Positions 33,806 through 43,424 of a stretch of DNA of 64,000 bases are shown in pieces. The first letter of the stretch is position 1, and every line of letters begins with the position of its first letter. Origin of the DNA: Arenicellales bacterium. GTDB lineage: Bacteria > Pseudomonadota > Gammaproteobacteria > Arenicellales > JAHEKD01. The notes beneath the pieces were generated by a model. That model had not been told where the DNA came from. It saw only the letters and a program-made list of their open reading frames with translations, and made no database searches. The translations under genes were made by a program, and so were the position numbers. The stretch is from NCBI GenBank assembly GCA_028284225.1, contig JANQSD010000007.1, positions 123,295-187,294 on the forward strand, given 5' to 3'.

Positions 33806-36477
33806 GCTACGCAAAGCACAATGTTGCGTTATTCGAAAAAGTTAAACAAAGCGCAACGGTTATTGTTCAGCAGGGCCGGCAAGCGGCAAATCTAAAAGCT
33901 CAATATGCATCATGGCAAACAGAAGCAGGTAATAACGTCTGGCCTACGCCCAGAATTCTGAGCTGGTCTCAGTGGATACAAGATTGTTGGCAACTTTATG
34001 CTGAAAAGCATAGTGACAATCGAATCGTGTTGTCAGCCTGGCAACAACATCTAGCATGGACTGAAATAATTCAGGCCGACATCCGGCGACAGCAAAACTT
34101 CCTCTGGAATCAAAGTGCCAGTGTCAGTCAGGCCATTAAAGCCTGGCAGCTGTGCCATGATTACGAATTAGAGCCGAATAGATGGACGTATAGTAACGAC
34201 AATATAAACGTGTTTGTACGCTGGTATCAACGTTATTCATCCTCATTACAGGCCAACAATTGGTTAGATTCAGCGCAATTGATAAATATTATGGTGATGA
34301 ATGGTTATCAACCGCATATGGATCAAACTCTATTTCTGAACCGCAGTTTTACCCCGAATCAACAAAAATGGCTGACACATATTCAATCATCAAATCCGTC
34401 CGGTCTTGAATTTATTCAAGCCGAAGCAGTGCCGCAGTTTGACGCGGCGGTAGAGGTTTATGCTGATTTTGAGCAGGAAATTAAGGCGTGTGCCAACTGG
34501 GCCAGGCAGAGATTGGAGCAAAACTCAGGCCAAACAATAGGGATTGTCATCCCTGAGTTGAATAAGCAAGCAAAACAGGTAGCAGCGATTTTTCGCAGTG
34601 TTTTTTCACCAGATTTTGACCTGAGCGAGGATGAAAATGAACCATTTGAATTGCTGGTTTCAAAACCGCTTATACAAACGGGATTGATTAGTTCTGCCTT
34701 AAATTGCCTAGAGCTATTACGAAATAAATTCGATTACAACAGTTTCAGCTTTTTCTTAACCGATGTCCATTTGCAAAATCGAGTTGAACTTCGTCATGGC
34801 TATAGCCTTATCGATGTTGAATTAAGGAAGCGGGCTCAACCTCAAGAGTCGTTAGCTAACCTGATTTACTTAATCAAGCAAATCGATTTCCCTGATTCGA
34901 TTGTGATACAGACACTGATACTTAATCTGCAGGCATTGCAACGGTTAGGCGGTGATTTTCAGGCCCAGGGTTCTGCTGCATATTGGTGTAATAACTTTTC
35001 GGCAGCGCTAAATTTGCTGGGTTGGCCTGATTTGCCCGGTTTGAGTCTGCAACAACAGCAGTTGTTAAAACAATGGCATCAATTACTGGCTGGAAAGTGT
35101 ACCGGAGGCTTGGTCAAAAAACAGCTTTCACTGTCACAAGCTTTATCTCAGGTCAATGAACTCGCGGCCAGAATGGCAATACAGCCTGACAACCAGGCTA
35201 TGATAAAAATTATTGACCTGGAAGCTGTTTCCCATGCTTATTTTGATGTGGCCTGGATCAGCGGCTTGAATGATACTGTGTTGCCGCAAAAGCCAAGGCT
35301 TAACCCCCTGATTCCGTTCACGCTGCAACGTCAGTCGGATGTGCCATTGTGCAACAGTGAATCCTGTTTGCACCAGGCTGGGTTGGCTTTCTATGATTTA
35401 AGCCAATTGGCCGCGCAGGTGCGGCTCAGTTTTTTTAAAACTGACGAGTTATCTGAACACAGGGTTTCTCCATTATTTGGCAGTCTGCAACAAAAACAGG
35501 GTGAGTTTCGCGGAGAAATGGAATTTACTCGAACCCCGACTCTAAGTCTGGATCGTTATGAGGATGATGTCGGACAGCCGTTGAACGCAGATTCAGTCGA
35601 TGGCGGTACTTATGTACTTAAGGCACAATCTGCCTGTCCATTCCAGGCCTATGCCGCCTATCGCTTGAAAGCTAACCCCATCGAGTCTCCACAGCCGGGT
35701 TTGGATGCGGCACAAAAAGGTGCTTTGGTGCATGACGTTTTACGCCGAATTTGGCAGCAACTCGGCAGCCAACAACAGTTATTATCAGCATCTCAAACTG
35801 AATTAATCGAACATATCAACAATCATATTGACGCTTGCCTGAAGCGTCTTGATATCACGCAGGCATTGTTTTCACAAATTGAAAGACAGCGTTTGTCTGA
35901 ATTGGTATTGAACTGGCTTGAAATTGAGCGATTACGCCGTGAGCCATTTACAGTGATAAAACAGGAATACAAACTCTCATTCAGCGTTCAGTCAATGAGC
36001 CTTGATATCAAGATTGATCGTATAGATGAACTGCCGGACGGTCGTAGATTGATCATCGATTACAAAACCGGCCTGGCGGAATCTGCGCAATGGATAAGAG
36101 ATATCGAACGCATTGAAGACCCACAACTGCCGATTTATTTTCTTTCGCAACAACAAAGTGTCAGCGCAATCGCGTTTGCTAACTTAAAGCAGATGAAGTT
36201 TGATGGTTTGGCTGACGGTGATGTCGGTGTTAACGGTGTCGCAGATATTAATACAGCGAATAAAAAGTTTCTCAAGCAACACCAAATTAATGATTCAGGT
36301 GAGCTTGCCAGGCGTTGGCAGTTATCAATCGACAAATTGGTACAGGAATATTTGCAAGGATTGGCCAGCGTTACACCCAGAAATCCTGATTCCCAGTGCC
36401 AATACTGTCAGCGGCAATCGCTATGCCGGCTTTACCAACAAAACGATTTTTTGAATAAAGAAGATGCAGCCCGCTGA
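33802..36477 (+). CDS. PD-(D/E)XK nuclease/AddB-like DNA repair protein, ATA start
   Basis: An 891-aa AddB/RecB-family nuclease-like protein. The nuclease core is IDELPDGRR...IIDYKTG (about 740-756). Cys residues in SACPFQAY (about 612) and CQYCQRQSLC (about 866-875) match an AddB-type Fe-S clasp. The frame is open and clearly coding from 33775, but its first ordinary start is GTG 34027. The upstream 75 codons (ALFEKVKQSATVIVQQ..., then WPTPRILSWSQW) look like the normal N-terminus of such proteins. ATA 33802 overlaps the hemH stop, and GGAG ends 7 nt before it, so ATA is proposed as the start. A short form from GTG 34027 is the fallback. Confidence 0.8.
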   Translation: MSYAKHNVALFEKVKQSATVIVQQGRQAANLKAQYASWQTEAGNNVWPTPRILSWSQWIQDCWQLYAEKHSDNRIVLSAWQQHLAWTEIIQADIRRQQNFLWNQSASVSQAIKAWQLCHDYELEPNRWTYSNDNINVFVRWYQRYSSSLQANNWLDSAQLINIMVMNGYQPHMDQTLFLNRSFTPNQQKWLTHIQSSNPSGLEFIQAEAVPQFDAAVEVYADFEQEIKACANWARQRLEQNSGQTIGIVIPELNKQAKQVAAIFRSVFSPDFDLSEDENEPFELLVSKPLIQTGLISSALNCLELLRNKFDYNSFSFFLTDVHLQNRVELRHGYSLIDVELRKRAQPQESLANLIYLIKQIDFPDSIVIQTLILNLQALQRLGGDFQAQGSAAYWCNNFSAALNLLGWPDLPGLSLQQQQLLKQWHQLLAGKCTGGLVKKQLSLSQALSQVNELAARMAIQPDNQAMIKIIDLEAVSHAYFDVAWISGLNDTVLPQKPRLNPLIPFTLQRQSDVPLCNSESCLHQAGLAFYDLSQLAAQVRLSFFKTDELSEHRVSPLFGSLQQKQGEFRGEMEFTRTPTLSLDRYEDDVGQPLNADSVDGGTYVLKAQSACPFQAYAAYRLKANPIESPQPGLDAAQKGALVHDVLRRIWQQLGSQQQLLSASQTELIEHINNHIDACLKRLDITQALFSQIERQRLSELVLNWLEIERLRREPFTVIKQEYKLSFSVQSMSLDIKIDRIDELPDGRRLIIDYKTGLAESAQWIRDIERIEDPQLPIYFLSQQQSVSAIAFANLKQMKFDGLADGDVGVNGVADINTANKKFLKQHQINDSGELARRWQLSIDKLVQEYLQGLASVTPRNPDSQCQYCQRQSLCRLYQQNDFLNKEDAAR

Positions 36478-39400
36478 TCATCAAGCCAGAACCAAGGCAC
36501 TGGATGTTAGTCGTTCCTTTATTGTTAAAGCGCCAGCGGGTTCGGGTAAAACCACTCTGTTGGTCAAGCGTTATTTAAAGCTGCTAAGCACGGTAAGCCA
36601 TCCGGAAGAGGTTATTGCCATTACATTTACCCGTAAAGCGGCTGGCGAAATGGTAGACCGTGTTCTGGGCGCAATCAGGCAGGTTAATGACTCAGATCAA
36701 AAAATTACTGATCAAGAGTTGATTGAATGCGCAAAACTGGCATTAAAACAGAACCAAACCAAAAACTGGCAACTGCTGGATAACCCATCGAGAATCAGAA
36801 TTCAGACCATTGATGCGCTGTCACAGAATCTAGTGAGGCAAATGCCGTGGTCAGCCGGCTATGGTGCGGCTCCGGGCTCTGTCGATGATGATGTTAGTCA
36901 ACATTATTTGGCGGCTTCCCGGCAAGCTTTATTGTCCGCTTTGAGCAATAGTGAGTTTCAGTTGCAGGCCCAAAACTTGCTGCTAGCACTGGATAATAAC
37001 TTCTCCAGAGTGGTTGATTTGCTGGTCAGTATGCTGGCCAGACGAGACCAATGGCAGCAGTTGCTGCTGGCTGAATTGAGCGATGCAGACGCCAGGCAGC
37101 GCCTGGAGCAGAGCTGGGGTTATGTGGTTGAACAAGCCCTGGTCAATTGTGATCAAAAACTAAATGCTCAGCTTAAACAGGAAATATTGCTTTGTGTACG
37201 TTATGCGGCGGAAAATCTGGCCAGCAGAGAGCCTGATTCCGCCATTATCAGCTTAAAAGATATTGACGAATTTCCAGCCACAGCGGTAACACAGATGTCT
37301 GTATGGCAGGCTTTAGCGGGCTTGTTGTTGACCGCTACGGGTGATTTGCGCAAGCGTGTTAATATAAACATGGGCTTCCCGCCTGCCACACAAGGCGGCG
37401 ATGAAAGCAAAAAGCTACTTTTCAAGTCTATATTAGAACAACTGGCGGGTATGGGGCTTGAGAAGGAACTCAGGCTGATCCGCAATTTACCGGAGCCTGG
37501 ATTCGGCCAGCAGGAGTGGGACTTACTAAGCTCACTCACGCAAATACTGAAATTGTCCGTCGCCGAACTGATGGTTATTTTTCAGCAGCAAGGCGTTTGC
37601 GATCATATAGAAATGTCTACTCGCGCTAATCTGGCGTTGGGCGAGAGCGAAAATCCGACTGATCTGGCTTTACGACTTGATTATCAAATCCAACACCTGT
37701 TAGTCGATGAATTCCAGGACACTTCACACACACAGATTGAACTACTCAAGCGCTTGACAGCCGGTTGGCAAGTGGATGACGGGCGCTCCTTATTCTTTGT
37801 CGGTGACCCTATGCAATCGATTTATCGGTTTCGTGAGGCAGATGTGGGTATTTTTTTACAAGTCTTTGAGCATGGGTTTAACGCTTTGCCGCTGGATAAA
37901 CTGGAGTTGACAGAAAATTTTCGTTGCTCCAGAGTGATCGTTGACTGGGTCAATGAAAAGTTTGCCACTATCTTTCCGCTCAGTGACGATCAACGCTCAG
38001 CGGCAGTTAAATACACTGCATCGACAGCTTATCATTTACAGCCGATGCCAACTACTCAGGTGAGTGTTCACACTACTGATAAATTGTCTGAGGCCGCGGC
38101 CGTATGTGAATTGGTCGAATCATTGTTGGCTACAGCCGATCAGGACGAGAATATTGCTGTGCTAGTACGTAGCCGCAAACATCTGCAGGACATTGTTGCG
38201 CGTTTAAATACACAAGCTATTCATTACCAAGGTATCAAACTACAGAAACTTGGAAGCCGCAGCTGTATTCAGGATATTTCTGCGCTAACCAAGGCATTGT
38301 GTCACCCCGGTGACCGTTTGTCCTGGCTGGCGATATTGCGAGCGCCCTGGTGCGGTCTTGATCTGGTCAGCCTGACCTTGATTGCTAACCAGGCCAATAA
38401 CAAAACTATCTGGCAAGTCATTACAGCGCTTGATGATGACCTTCAAGCGCAGTCCATACGCAGAGTAAAGCGACTGGTAAAGGTTATCCGTCCCGCTATG
38501 GAGCAGATTGGGAAAAGACCCCTACATGATGTTGTCAGGCAAGCCTGGCAAGCGCTGGGTGGGGCAGATACCGTTGCTATTGACGATCAAACCAACATTA
38601 ATACCTACTTGCAACTGTTGGGCAAAATTGAATCAGCGGGGCGAATTAAACAGCTGGATCAATTCGAACAAGCAGTGAATGATTTATGGTCTGTAACGGG
38701 CACTTCTGATGCCAATTTGCAGCTGATGACCATACACACAGCGAAAGGTCTGGAATTTGACACGGTTATTTTGCCGGGTTTATATAAAAAACCGGCTGTA
38801 GAGGATGCCAAACTTTTGATTTGGAATGAATTTACGGTTGCCGAGCAGCCAGTGCTGTTGCTGTCACCGATCAAGATAAACAATCAAGATAATCGCCGCT
38901 ATGATTTTGTCCGCTCGATAGAGAAAAATATGCAGTTTGAAGAAAGCAAACGCTTGCTTTATGTGGCTTGTACCCGGGCAATTAAACAATTGCACTTATT
39001 CGTTTCAACCACCCCCGATAGCAATTCCCTGCAATCATTAATGCATAACCAGATTGAAGATCAATTGATCCAAGCTGATGTTAAGCAAGAGGAAAATCAG
39101 ATAAATACGAAAGAACCGGTTATTTATCAGCGTTTACCCAGTGATTATAATGCTCCGGCTTTACCTGCAAAAATAGTCAATCAACAGCAGCTTACCGGCT
39201 CAGATGCCCTGGTTGAGTATCAATGGGTGGGCATCAATGCCGTGCACCTGGGCACCTTGATCCATGAAATTATCTGCAAATTGGCCGAGCAGGGCACGGC
39301 TGCAATAACGGCAAAGGTCCAATCATGGCGAAGCCGGTTATTAGCTTCAGGCGTTGAAGAGAATCATCTTGACGCATCCATGCAGCGAATACAATCAGCT

Positions 39401-39748
39401 ATCGATAACATGCTGGAAGATACACGGGCGCAATGGATTCTGAGTGAGTCACATCAGCAGCCCCAGAACGAATGGAAATTAACCAGTCAGGCAGAGTCGC
39501 AACTTGAAAACTGTATCATCGACCGCACATTTATAGATGAACAAGGAGTGCGCTGGATTATTGATTACAAAACCAGCAGCCATGAAGGTGGTAATATTGA
39601 AGCGTTTCTTGACAGTGAACAACAACGTTATCAGTATCAGTTAGAAAAGTATGCGTCCATACTGAGGTTAAGCGAAAATAATCCTATAAAATTAGGGCTT
39701 TATTTTCCATTATTGGCCGCTTGGCGCGAATGGGATTATGCCGGTTAA
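36464..39748 (+). CDS. UvrD/AddA-like helicase-nuclease
   Basis: A 1094-aa superfamily-1 helicase fused to a PD-(D/E)XK nuclease, as in AddA/RecB. Walker A APAGSGKTT is at 23-31, AITFTRKAA at motif Ia, Walker B LLVDEFQDTSH near 412, and HTAKGLEFDTVILP near 757. The nuclease motif RWIIDYKTSS lies near 1030. The start overlaps the AddB-like gene by 14 nt. The pair probably forms a two-subunit double-strand-break resection enzyme with recA-type recombination. Classic RecBCD genes were not seen in the window. Chi specificity cannot be judged. Confidence 0.92.
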   Translation: MQPADHQARTKALDVSRSFIVKAPAGSGKTTLLVKRYLKLLSTVSHPEEVIAITFTRKAAGEMVDRVLGAIRQVNDSDQKITDQELIECAKLALKQNQTKNWQLLDNPSRIRIQTIDALSQNLVRQMPWSAGYGAAPGSVDDDVSQHYLAASRQALLSALSNSEFQLQAQNLLLALDNNFSRVVDLLVSMLARRDQWQQLLLAELSDADARQRLEQSWGYVVEQALVNCDQKLNAQLKQEILLCVRYAAENLASREPDSAIISLKDIDEFPATAVTQMSVWQALAGLLLTATGDLRKRVNINMGFPPATQGGDESKKLLFKSILEQLAGMGLEKELRLIRNLPEPGFGQQEWDLLSSLTQILKLSVAELMVIFQQQGVCDHIEMSTRANLALGESENPTDLALRLDYQIQHLLVDEFQDTSHTQIELLKRLTAGWQVDDGRSLFFVGDPMQSIYRFREADVGIFLQVFEHGFNALPLDKLELTENFRCSRVIVDWVNEKFATIFPLSDDQRSAAVKYTASTAYHLQPMPTTQVSVHTTDKLSEAAAVCELVESLLATADQDENIAVLVRSRKHLQDIVARLNTQAIHYQGIKLQKLGSRSCIQDISALTKALCHPGDRLSWLAILRAPWCGLDLVSLTLIANQANNKTIWQVITALDDDLQAQSIRRVKRLVKVIRPAMEQIGKRPLHDVVRQAWQALGGADTVAIDDQTNINTYLQLLGKIESAGRIKQLDQFEQAVNDLWSVTGTSDANLQLMTIHTAKGLEFDTVILPGLYKKPAVEDAKLLIWNEFTVAEQPVLLLSPIKINNQDNRRYDFVRSIEKNMQFEESKRLLYVACTRAIKQLHLFVSTTPDSNSLQSLMHNQIEDQLIQADVKQEENQINTKEPVIYQRLPSDYNAPALPAKIVNQQQLTGSDALVEYQWVGINAVHLGTLIHEIICKLAEQGTAAITAKVQSWRSRLLASGVEENHLDASMQRIQSAIDNMLEDTRAQWILSESHQQPQNEWKLTSQAESQLENCIIDRTFIDEQGVRWIIDYKTSSHEGGNIEAFLDSEQQRYQYQLEKYASILRLSENNPIKLGLYFPLLAAWREWDYAG

Positions 39749-40640
39749 ATTTGATGACAAACTAGTAGTGGCGATTTCATCCAGAGCTTTGTTTGATCTG
39801 GAAGAAGGGCATGGTATTTTTGAGCAACAGGGCGTGGATGCCTATTGTCAATATCAGATTGAACATGAAAACGATATTCTCGAGCCTGGTGTGGCGTTTC
39901 CTCTGGTTAAAAAACTGCTCGCGCTTAAGGACAGTCAGGATCAAGCCCAGGTTGAGGTCATATTGATTTCGCGTAACAGTGCCGATACCGGTTTGCGTGT
40001 ATTTAATTCGATTCAACACCATAAGCTGGACATGACCCGCGCGGCATTTACCGGCGGAGAGAGCCCTTATCGTTATCTCAAGGCGTTTACAGCGCATTTA
40101 TTCTTGTCGGCTGATCCTGAAGACGTTCATAAAACCCTGGAAGCAGGCTTTGCTGCAGCTACCATTTTGCCATCCAATAATTCCTCTGTTTCGAATCCAT
40201 ATGATCAATTGCGCATTGCTTTTGATGGTGATGCAGTGCTGTTCTCGGATGAGGCGGAAAAAGTATTTCAGCAACAAGGGCTAGAAGCGTTCACCACTTC
40301 AGAGCGCGAAGCAGCAGACAAGCCGCTGTTAGGCGGGCCGTTTAAATCAGTGTTGGCTGCCCTGCATAAAATCCAGTCAGAGCATGACCCTAAACATGGC
40401 CCCATTCGTACTGCTTTATTTACCGCCAGAGCGGCTCCGGCGCATGAGCGAGTAATCCGTACCTTGCGAGCCTGGGATATTCGCATTGACGAAGCGGTGT
40501 TCTTAGGCGGCATGGATAAGGGTGAATTTTTAAAAACATTCGGCGCGGACATTTTTTTCGATGACCAGCAAACGCATTGCGATTCCACCCGCCAACATGT
40601 GCCGACAGGGCATGTTCCCAGCGGTGTTGTGAACGGCTGA
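39738..40640 (+). CDS. Cytosolic 5'-nucleotidase (NT5C1-like)
   Basis: A 300-aa protein of the 5'-nucleotidase family resembling cytosolic 5'-nucleotidase IA/IB. It starts 11 nt inside the helicase gene. Motifs include VVAISSRALFDLEEGH (the family's first motif with its DLEE), LISRNSADTGLRVFNS, FTGGESPYRYLKAF, LSADPEDV, IAFDGDAVLFSDEAE and GGMDKGEFLKTF. It probably dephosphorylates nucleoside monophosphates. Translational coupling with the helicase gene suggests shared expression, but a repair role is only inferred. Confidence 0.86.
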   Translation: MPVKFDDKLVVAISSRALFDLEEGHGIFEQQGVDAYCQYQIEHENDILEPGVAFPLVKKLLALKDSQDQAQVEVILISRNSADTGLRVFNSIQHHKLDMTRAAFTGGESPYRYLKAFTAHLFLSADPEDVHKTLEAGFAAATILPSNNSSVSNPYDQLRIAFDGDAVLFSDEAEKVFQQQGLEAFTTSEREAADKPLLGGPFKSVLAALHKIQSEHDPKHGPIRTALFTARAAPAHERVIRTLRAWDIRIDEAVFLGGMDKGEFLKTFGADIFFDDQQTHCDSTRQHVPTGHVPSGVVNG

Positions 40641-40739
40641 TGAACGAGGGTTTAAATTTTAAACGCAATTTTTTCATATTCAGTTTTACGACAGTAAGCC
40701 GAATATATAACGTACCCAAAACAGCAAGGAGTTTTGTCA

Positions 40740-42128
40740 ATGAAGATTCTAAAGCTAAGTGCGCGGTTTAACCGCAAACTGGTTTTGTTCGTAAGTATTC
40801 TATCGATGGGCTTTACAGCGCCCACATTCGCGGCTCTACCGTTCGCGGTCGATGGGCAGGAGTTGCCGTCTCTAGCGCCGATGTTGCAAGATGTAAGCTC
40901 CGCTGTTGTTAATATTTCAACCTCAAGCACAGTCAAAGCAGAGGAAAACCCTTTGCTCAAAGATCCGTTTTTCAGGCGGTTTTTTGAAGGTTTGCCGCAG
41001 CAACCTCGTAACAGAAAAAGCCAAAGTCTGGGCAGTGGTGTAATCATAGATTCTGATGAAGGTTACATTGTGACTAACCATCACGTAGTAGGTATGGCTG
41101 ACGAAATCACAGTACACCTAGAAGACGGCCGTGAATTTGAAGCTACAGTGGTAGGCAGTGATTCCAAAACCGACGTTGCCGTGATCAAGGTTAAAGCACG
41201 TCGACTCAACGCATTGCCGTTGGGTGATTCAGACATACTCCAAGTCGGTGATTTCGTGGTTGCGATAGGTAATCCATTTGGCCTCGGTCATACAGTCACA
41301 TCGGGTATCGTCAGTGCATTAGGTCGTAGTGGATTGAACATTGAAGAATATGAGAACTTCATTCAGACAGATGCTTCAATCAATCCTGGTAATTCAGGTG
41401 GTGCGCTGGTCAACTTGCGCGGTGAATTAATCGGCATTAATACAGCCATCATAGGCCGTGCCGGTAATGTGGGAATTGGTTTTGCTATTCCGGTCAATAT
41501 GGTTAAGGACCTGGTGAATCAACTGGTCGAGTACGGCGAAGTTAAACGCGGTCAGCTTGGTGTTTATATTCAGGACTTGACTCCTGAGCTGGCCGAAGCG
41601 TTGGGGCTGGATGACCAGACCGGTGCGGTAGTGACGGAAGTTATCCCGGGCACAGCTGCAGATGATGCCGGTCTTGAGTCTGGTGATTTGATCACTGAAG
41701 TGAACGGCAAAAAAATTAAAGGTGCCTCCAGCCTGAGAAATACGGTTGGCTTACTGCGAGTAGGCAGTAAGCTGAAAATTCGCTATGTCCGCGATGGCCG
41801 TGAAAAAAGTCTATCCACCAAAATAAAAGCCAGTCAGGATAACCAAGTAGCTTCAGTTGAAGATGTAGAAATCGAAGACGCAACGGATCGGCTCAAGGGT
41901 GCATCATTACGGTCAATGGACGGTGAAGACGGTGTTTTAATCGTCGATGTTGAACCCGGATCACCGGCTGATGACGCGGGTTTATTGCCTGATGATATCA
42001 TTGTCGAAGTTAACCGTGAGCGGGTCAATACGCCGGATGATGTTGAACGATTAGCGAAAAAAGATCGCAAACGTGTTTTGTTGAATGTTCGTCGCGGCCA
42101 AGGTTCGATGTTCCTGGTGATTAGATAG
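40740..42128 (+). CDS. Do-family periplasmic serine protease (DegP/DegQ-like)
   Basis: A 462-aa HtrA-family protease. The signal peptide covers about residues 1-31 (ends TFAAL). The catalytic triad is His115 (TNHHVV), Asp145 (SKTDVAV) and Ser219 (GNSGGALV). Two PDZ domains follow, the second ending VLLNVRRGQGSMFLVIR. AAGGAG precedes ATG 40740; an in-frame TTG at 40734 is less likely. It degrades or refolds misfolded envelope proteins. It is monocistronic with its own terminator. A sigma-E type promoter was not recognised. The LA loop is short, as in DegQ/MucD. Confidence 0.95.
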   Translation: MKILKLSARFNRKLVLFVSILSMGFTAPTFAALPFAVDGQELPSLAPMLQDVSSAVVNISTSSTVKAEENPLLKDPFFRRFFEGLPQQPRNRKSQSLGSGVIIDSDEGYIVTNHHVVGMADEITVHLEDGREFEATVVGSDSKTDVAVIKVKARRLNALPLGDSDILQVGDFVVAIGNPFGLGHTVTSGIVSALGRSGLNIEEYENFIQTDASINPGNSGGALVNLRGELIGINTAIIGRAGNVGIGFAIPVNMVKDLVNQLVEYGEVKRGQLGVYIQDLTPELAEALGLDDQTGAVVTEVIPGTAADDAGLESGDLITEVNGKKIKGASSLRNTVGLLRVGSKLKIRYVRDGREKSLSTKIKASQDNQVASVEDVEIEDATDRLKGASLRSMDGEDGVLIVDVEPGSPADDAGLLPDDIIVEVNRERVNTPDDVERLAKKDRKRVLLNVRRGQGSMFLVIR

Positions 42129-42155
42129 TTTCAACACTAAAACGCATGATAATAT

Positions 42156-42182
42156 AGAGCCGGTTTTGACCGGCTCTTTTTA
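42156..42182 (+). terminator. Terminator of the Do-like protease gene
   Basis: The arms AGAGCCGGT and ACCGGCTCT around the loop TTTG end in a T-run, about 28 nt after the stop codon. Confidence 0.9.
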
Positions 42183-42293
42183 TTCATGACCACAAGATCA
42201 TAGTCAGCGTCATTCCGGAAACTCGAAGAGCTATCCAGAATTCAGTATTGACTTAATGGTAAACGGTTTTTAGTAGTATAAGGAAACTCGTAT

Positions 42294-42962
42294 ATGACAC
42301 ATATCATTGCTCCATCAATTTTATCTGCTGACTTCGCGCGTCTGGGGGAAGATGTTGAATCGGTATTAAATGCCGGTGCTGACTGGGTTCATTTTGATGT
42401 CATGGATAATCATTATGTCCCTAATTTAAGCTTTGGCCCGCTGGTGTGCCAGGCGTTGCGGGATTACGGCATCACAGCACCGATAGACGTGCATTTGATG
42501 ATTGAGCCGGTTGATAGGATTGTGCCTGAATTTGCCCAGGCCGGTGCATCGCTGATCAGTTTTCATCCCGAAGCATCCAGGCATGTCGACCGAACCCTGC
42601 AACTGATCAAAGAGCAAGGCATTCAATGCGGTTTAGTGCTTAACCCGGCGACGCCACTCAACGTGCTTGATCACGTTATGGATCAACTCGATCTGATACT
42701 GCTAATGTCTGTGAATCCAGGTTATGGAGGGCAATCCTTTATTCCATACGTGGTTGATAAAATAGCGTTACTAAGAGAAATGATTAACGCCTCAGGCAAA
42801 GATATTCGACTAGAAGTGGACGGCGGCGTTAAAGTTAACAACATCGGTGAATTAGCAGCAGCAGGTGCAGACACCTTCGTCGCCGGCTCAGCCATTTTCA
42901 ACGAACTCGATTACGCCGAGGTCATCAACCAAATGCGCCAGCAGATAAGCGCAAATACCTAG
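42294..42962 (+). CDS. rpe: Ribulose-phosphate 3-epimerase
   Basis: Rpe interconverts ribulose-5-P and xylulose-5-P in the pentose phosphate pathway. The 222-aa TIM barrel has the metal ligands in [16 protein letters not shown] (His and Asp), [23 protein letters not shown] and [16 protein letters not shown] precedes ATG 42294. The usual neighbour gph is not downstream; instead a very small lipoprotein gene follows 17 nt later. A remnant REP-like stretch lies upstream at about 42205-42243. Confidence 0.96.
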   Translation: MTHIIAPSILSADFARLGEDVESVLNAGADWVHFDVMDNHYVPNLSFGPLVCQALRDYGITAPIDVHLMIEPVDRIVPEFAQAGASLISFHPEASRHVDRTLQLIKEQGIQCGLVLNPATPLNVLDHVMDQLDLILLMSVNPGYGGQSFIPYVVDKIALLREMINASGKDIRLEVDGGVKVNNIGELAAAGADTFVAGSAIFNELDYAEVINQMRQQISANT

Positions 42963-42979
42963 CACTATCTTCAACTCAA

Positions 42980-43102
42980 ATGATGGATAAATTCACAATT
43001 ATTTTAATCGTCGTCCTGCTAACCATTTCCGGCTGTAGAAAAGAGTGCGCATGTAAAGACCCTTATAGACCTTATGAGTCTGATAGTGTGGAGGGCGAGT
43101 AA
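42980..43102 (+). CDS. Small lipoprotein, 40 aa
   Basis: A short reading frame with a second ATG immediately following the first. The 40-aa product begins with a hydrophobic helix (DKFTIILIVVLLTISG) and a lipobox-like TISGC (Cys19), then RKECACKDPYRPYESD. The mature peptide would be about 22 residues with two further Cys. It lies 17 nt after rpe, and the pair is likely co-transcribed. It resembles small outer-membrane lipoproteins in layout only; no family is recognised. There is no strong Shine-Dalgarno. Confidence 0.5.
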   Translation: MMDKFTIILIVVLLTISGCRKECACKDPYRPYESDSVEGE

Positions 43103-43181
43103 GAGTTGCCTGCACGGTAGTAAAGCTTACTCTATTACGATTTAATAGTTCGAATGTTAAGGTGCATACACTGAATAATTT

Positions 43182-43406
43182 ATGATCACAACGAAAGTAT
43201 TTAAAAAGGGTGACTCGCAAGCTGTTCGTATTCCCAGGGAATTCCAGTTTGATGTGGCTGAAGTGGAGATTTTAAAGCGCGGTGAAGAGATAATTCTGCG
43301 AAAAAAGTCAGACAATCTAGCAGATGCTTTTTCGATTATCACAGGCTTTTCTGATGACTTTATGCAACATGACCACAGTGATGCACAGCGACAGGATTTT
43401 TCGTAA
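43182..43406 (+). CDS. VapB/AbrB-type antitoxin, without a toxin partner
   Basis: A 74-aa AbrB/MazE-fold protein. VFKKGDSQAVRIPREF at the start is the typical swapped-hairpin DNA-binding motif of VapB antitoxins, then VEILKRGEEIILRKK. The C-terminal tail (ITGFSDDFMQHDHSDAQ) is where VapB binds VapC. However, no VapC (PIN-domain) gene follows: an aldo/keto reductase starts 19 nt later. The gene is small and starts at ATG 43182. It may be a solitary regulator or a remnant of a lost toxin-antitoxin pair. Confidence 0.78.
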   Translation: MITTKVFKKGDSQAVRIPREFQFDVAEVEILKRGEEIILRKKSDNLADAFSIITGFSDDFMQHDHSDAQRQDFS

Positions 43407-43424
43407 ATCAGAGGATAAAGTTAG

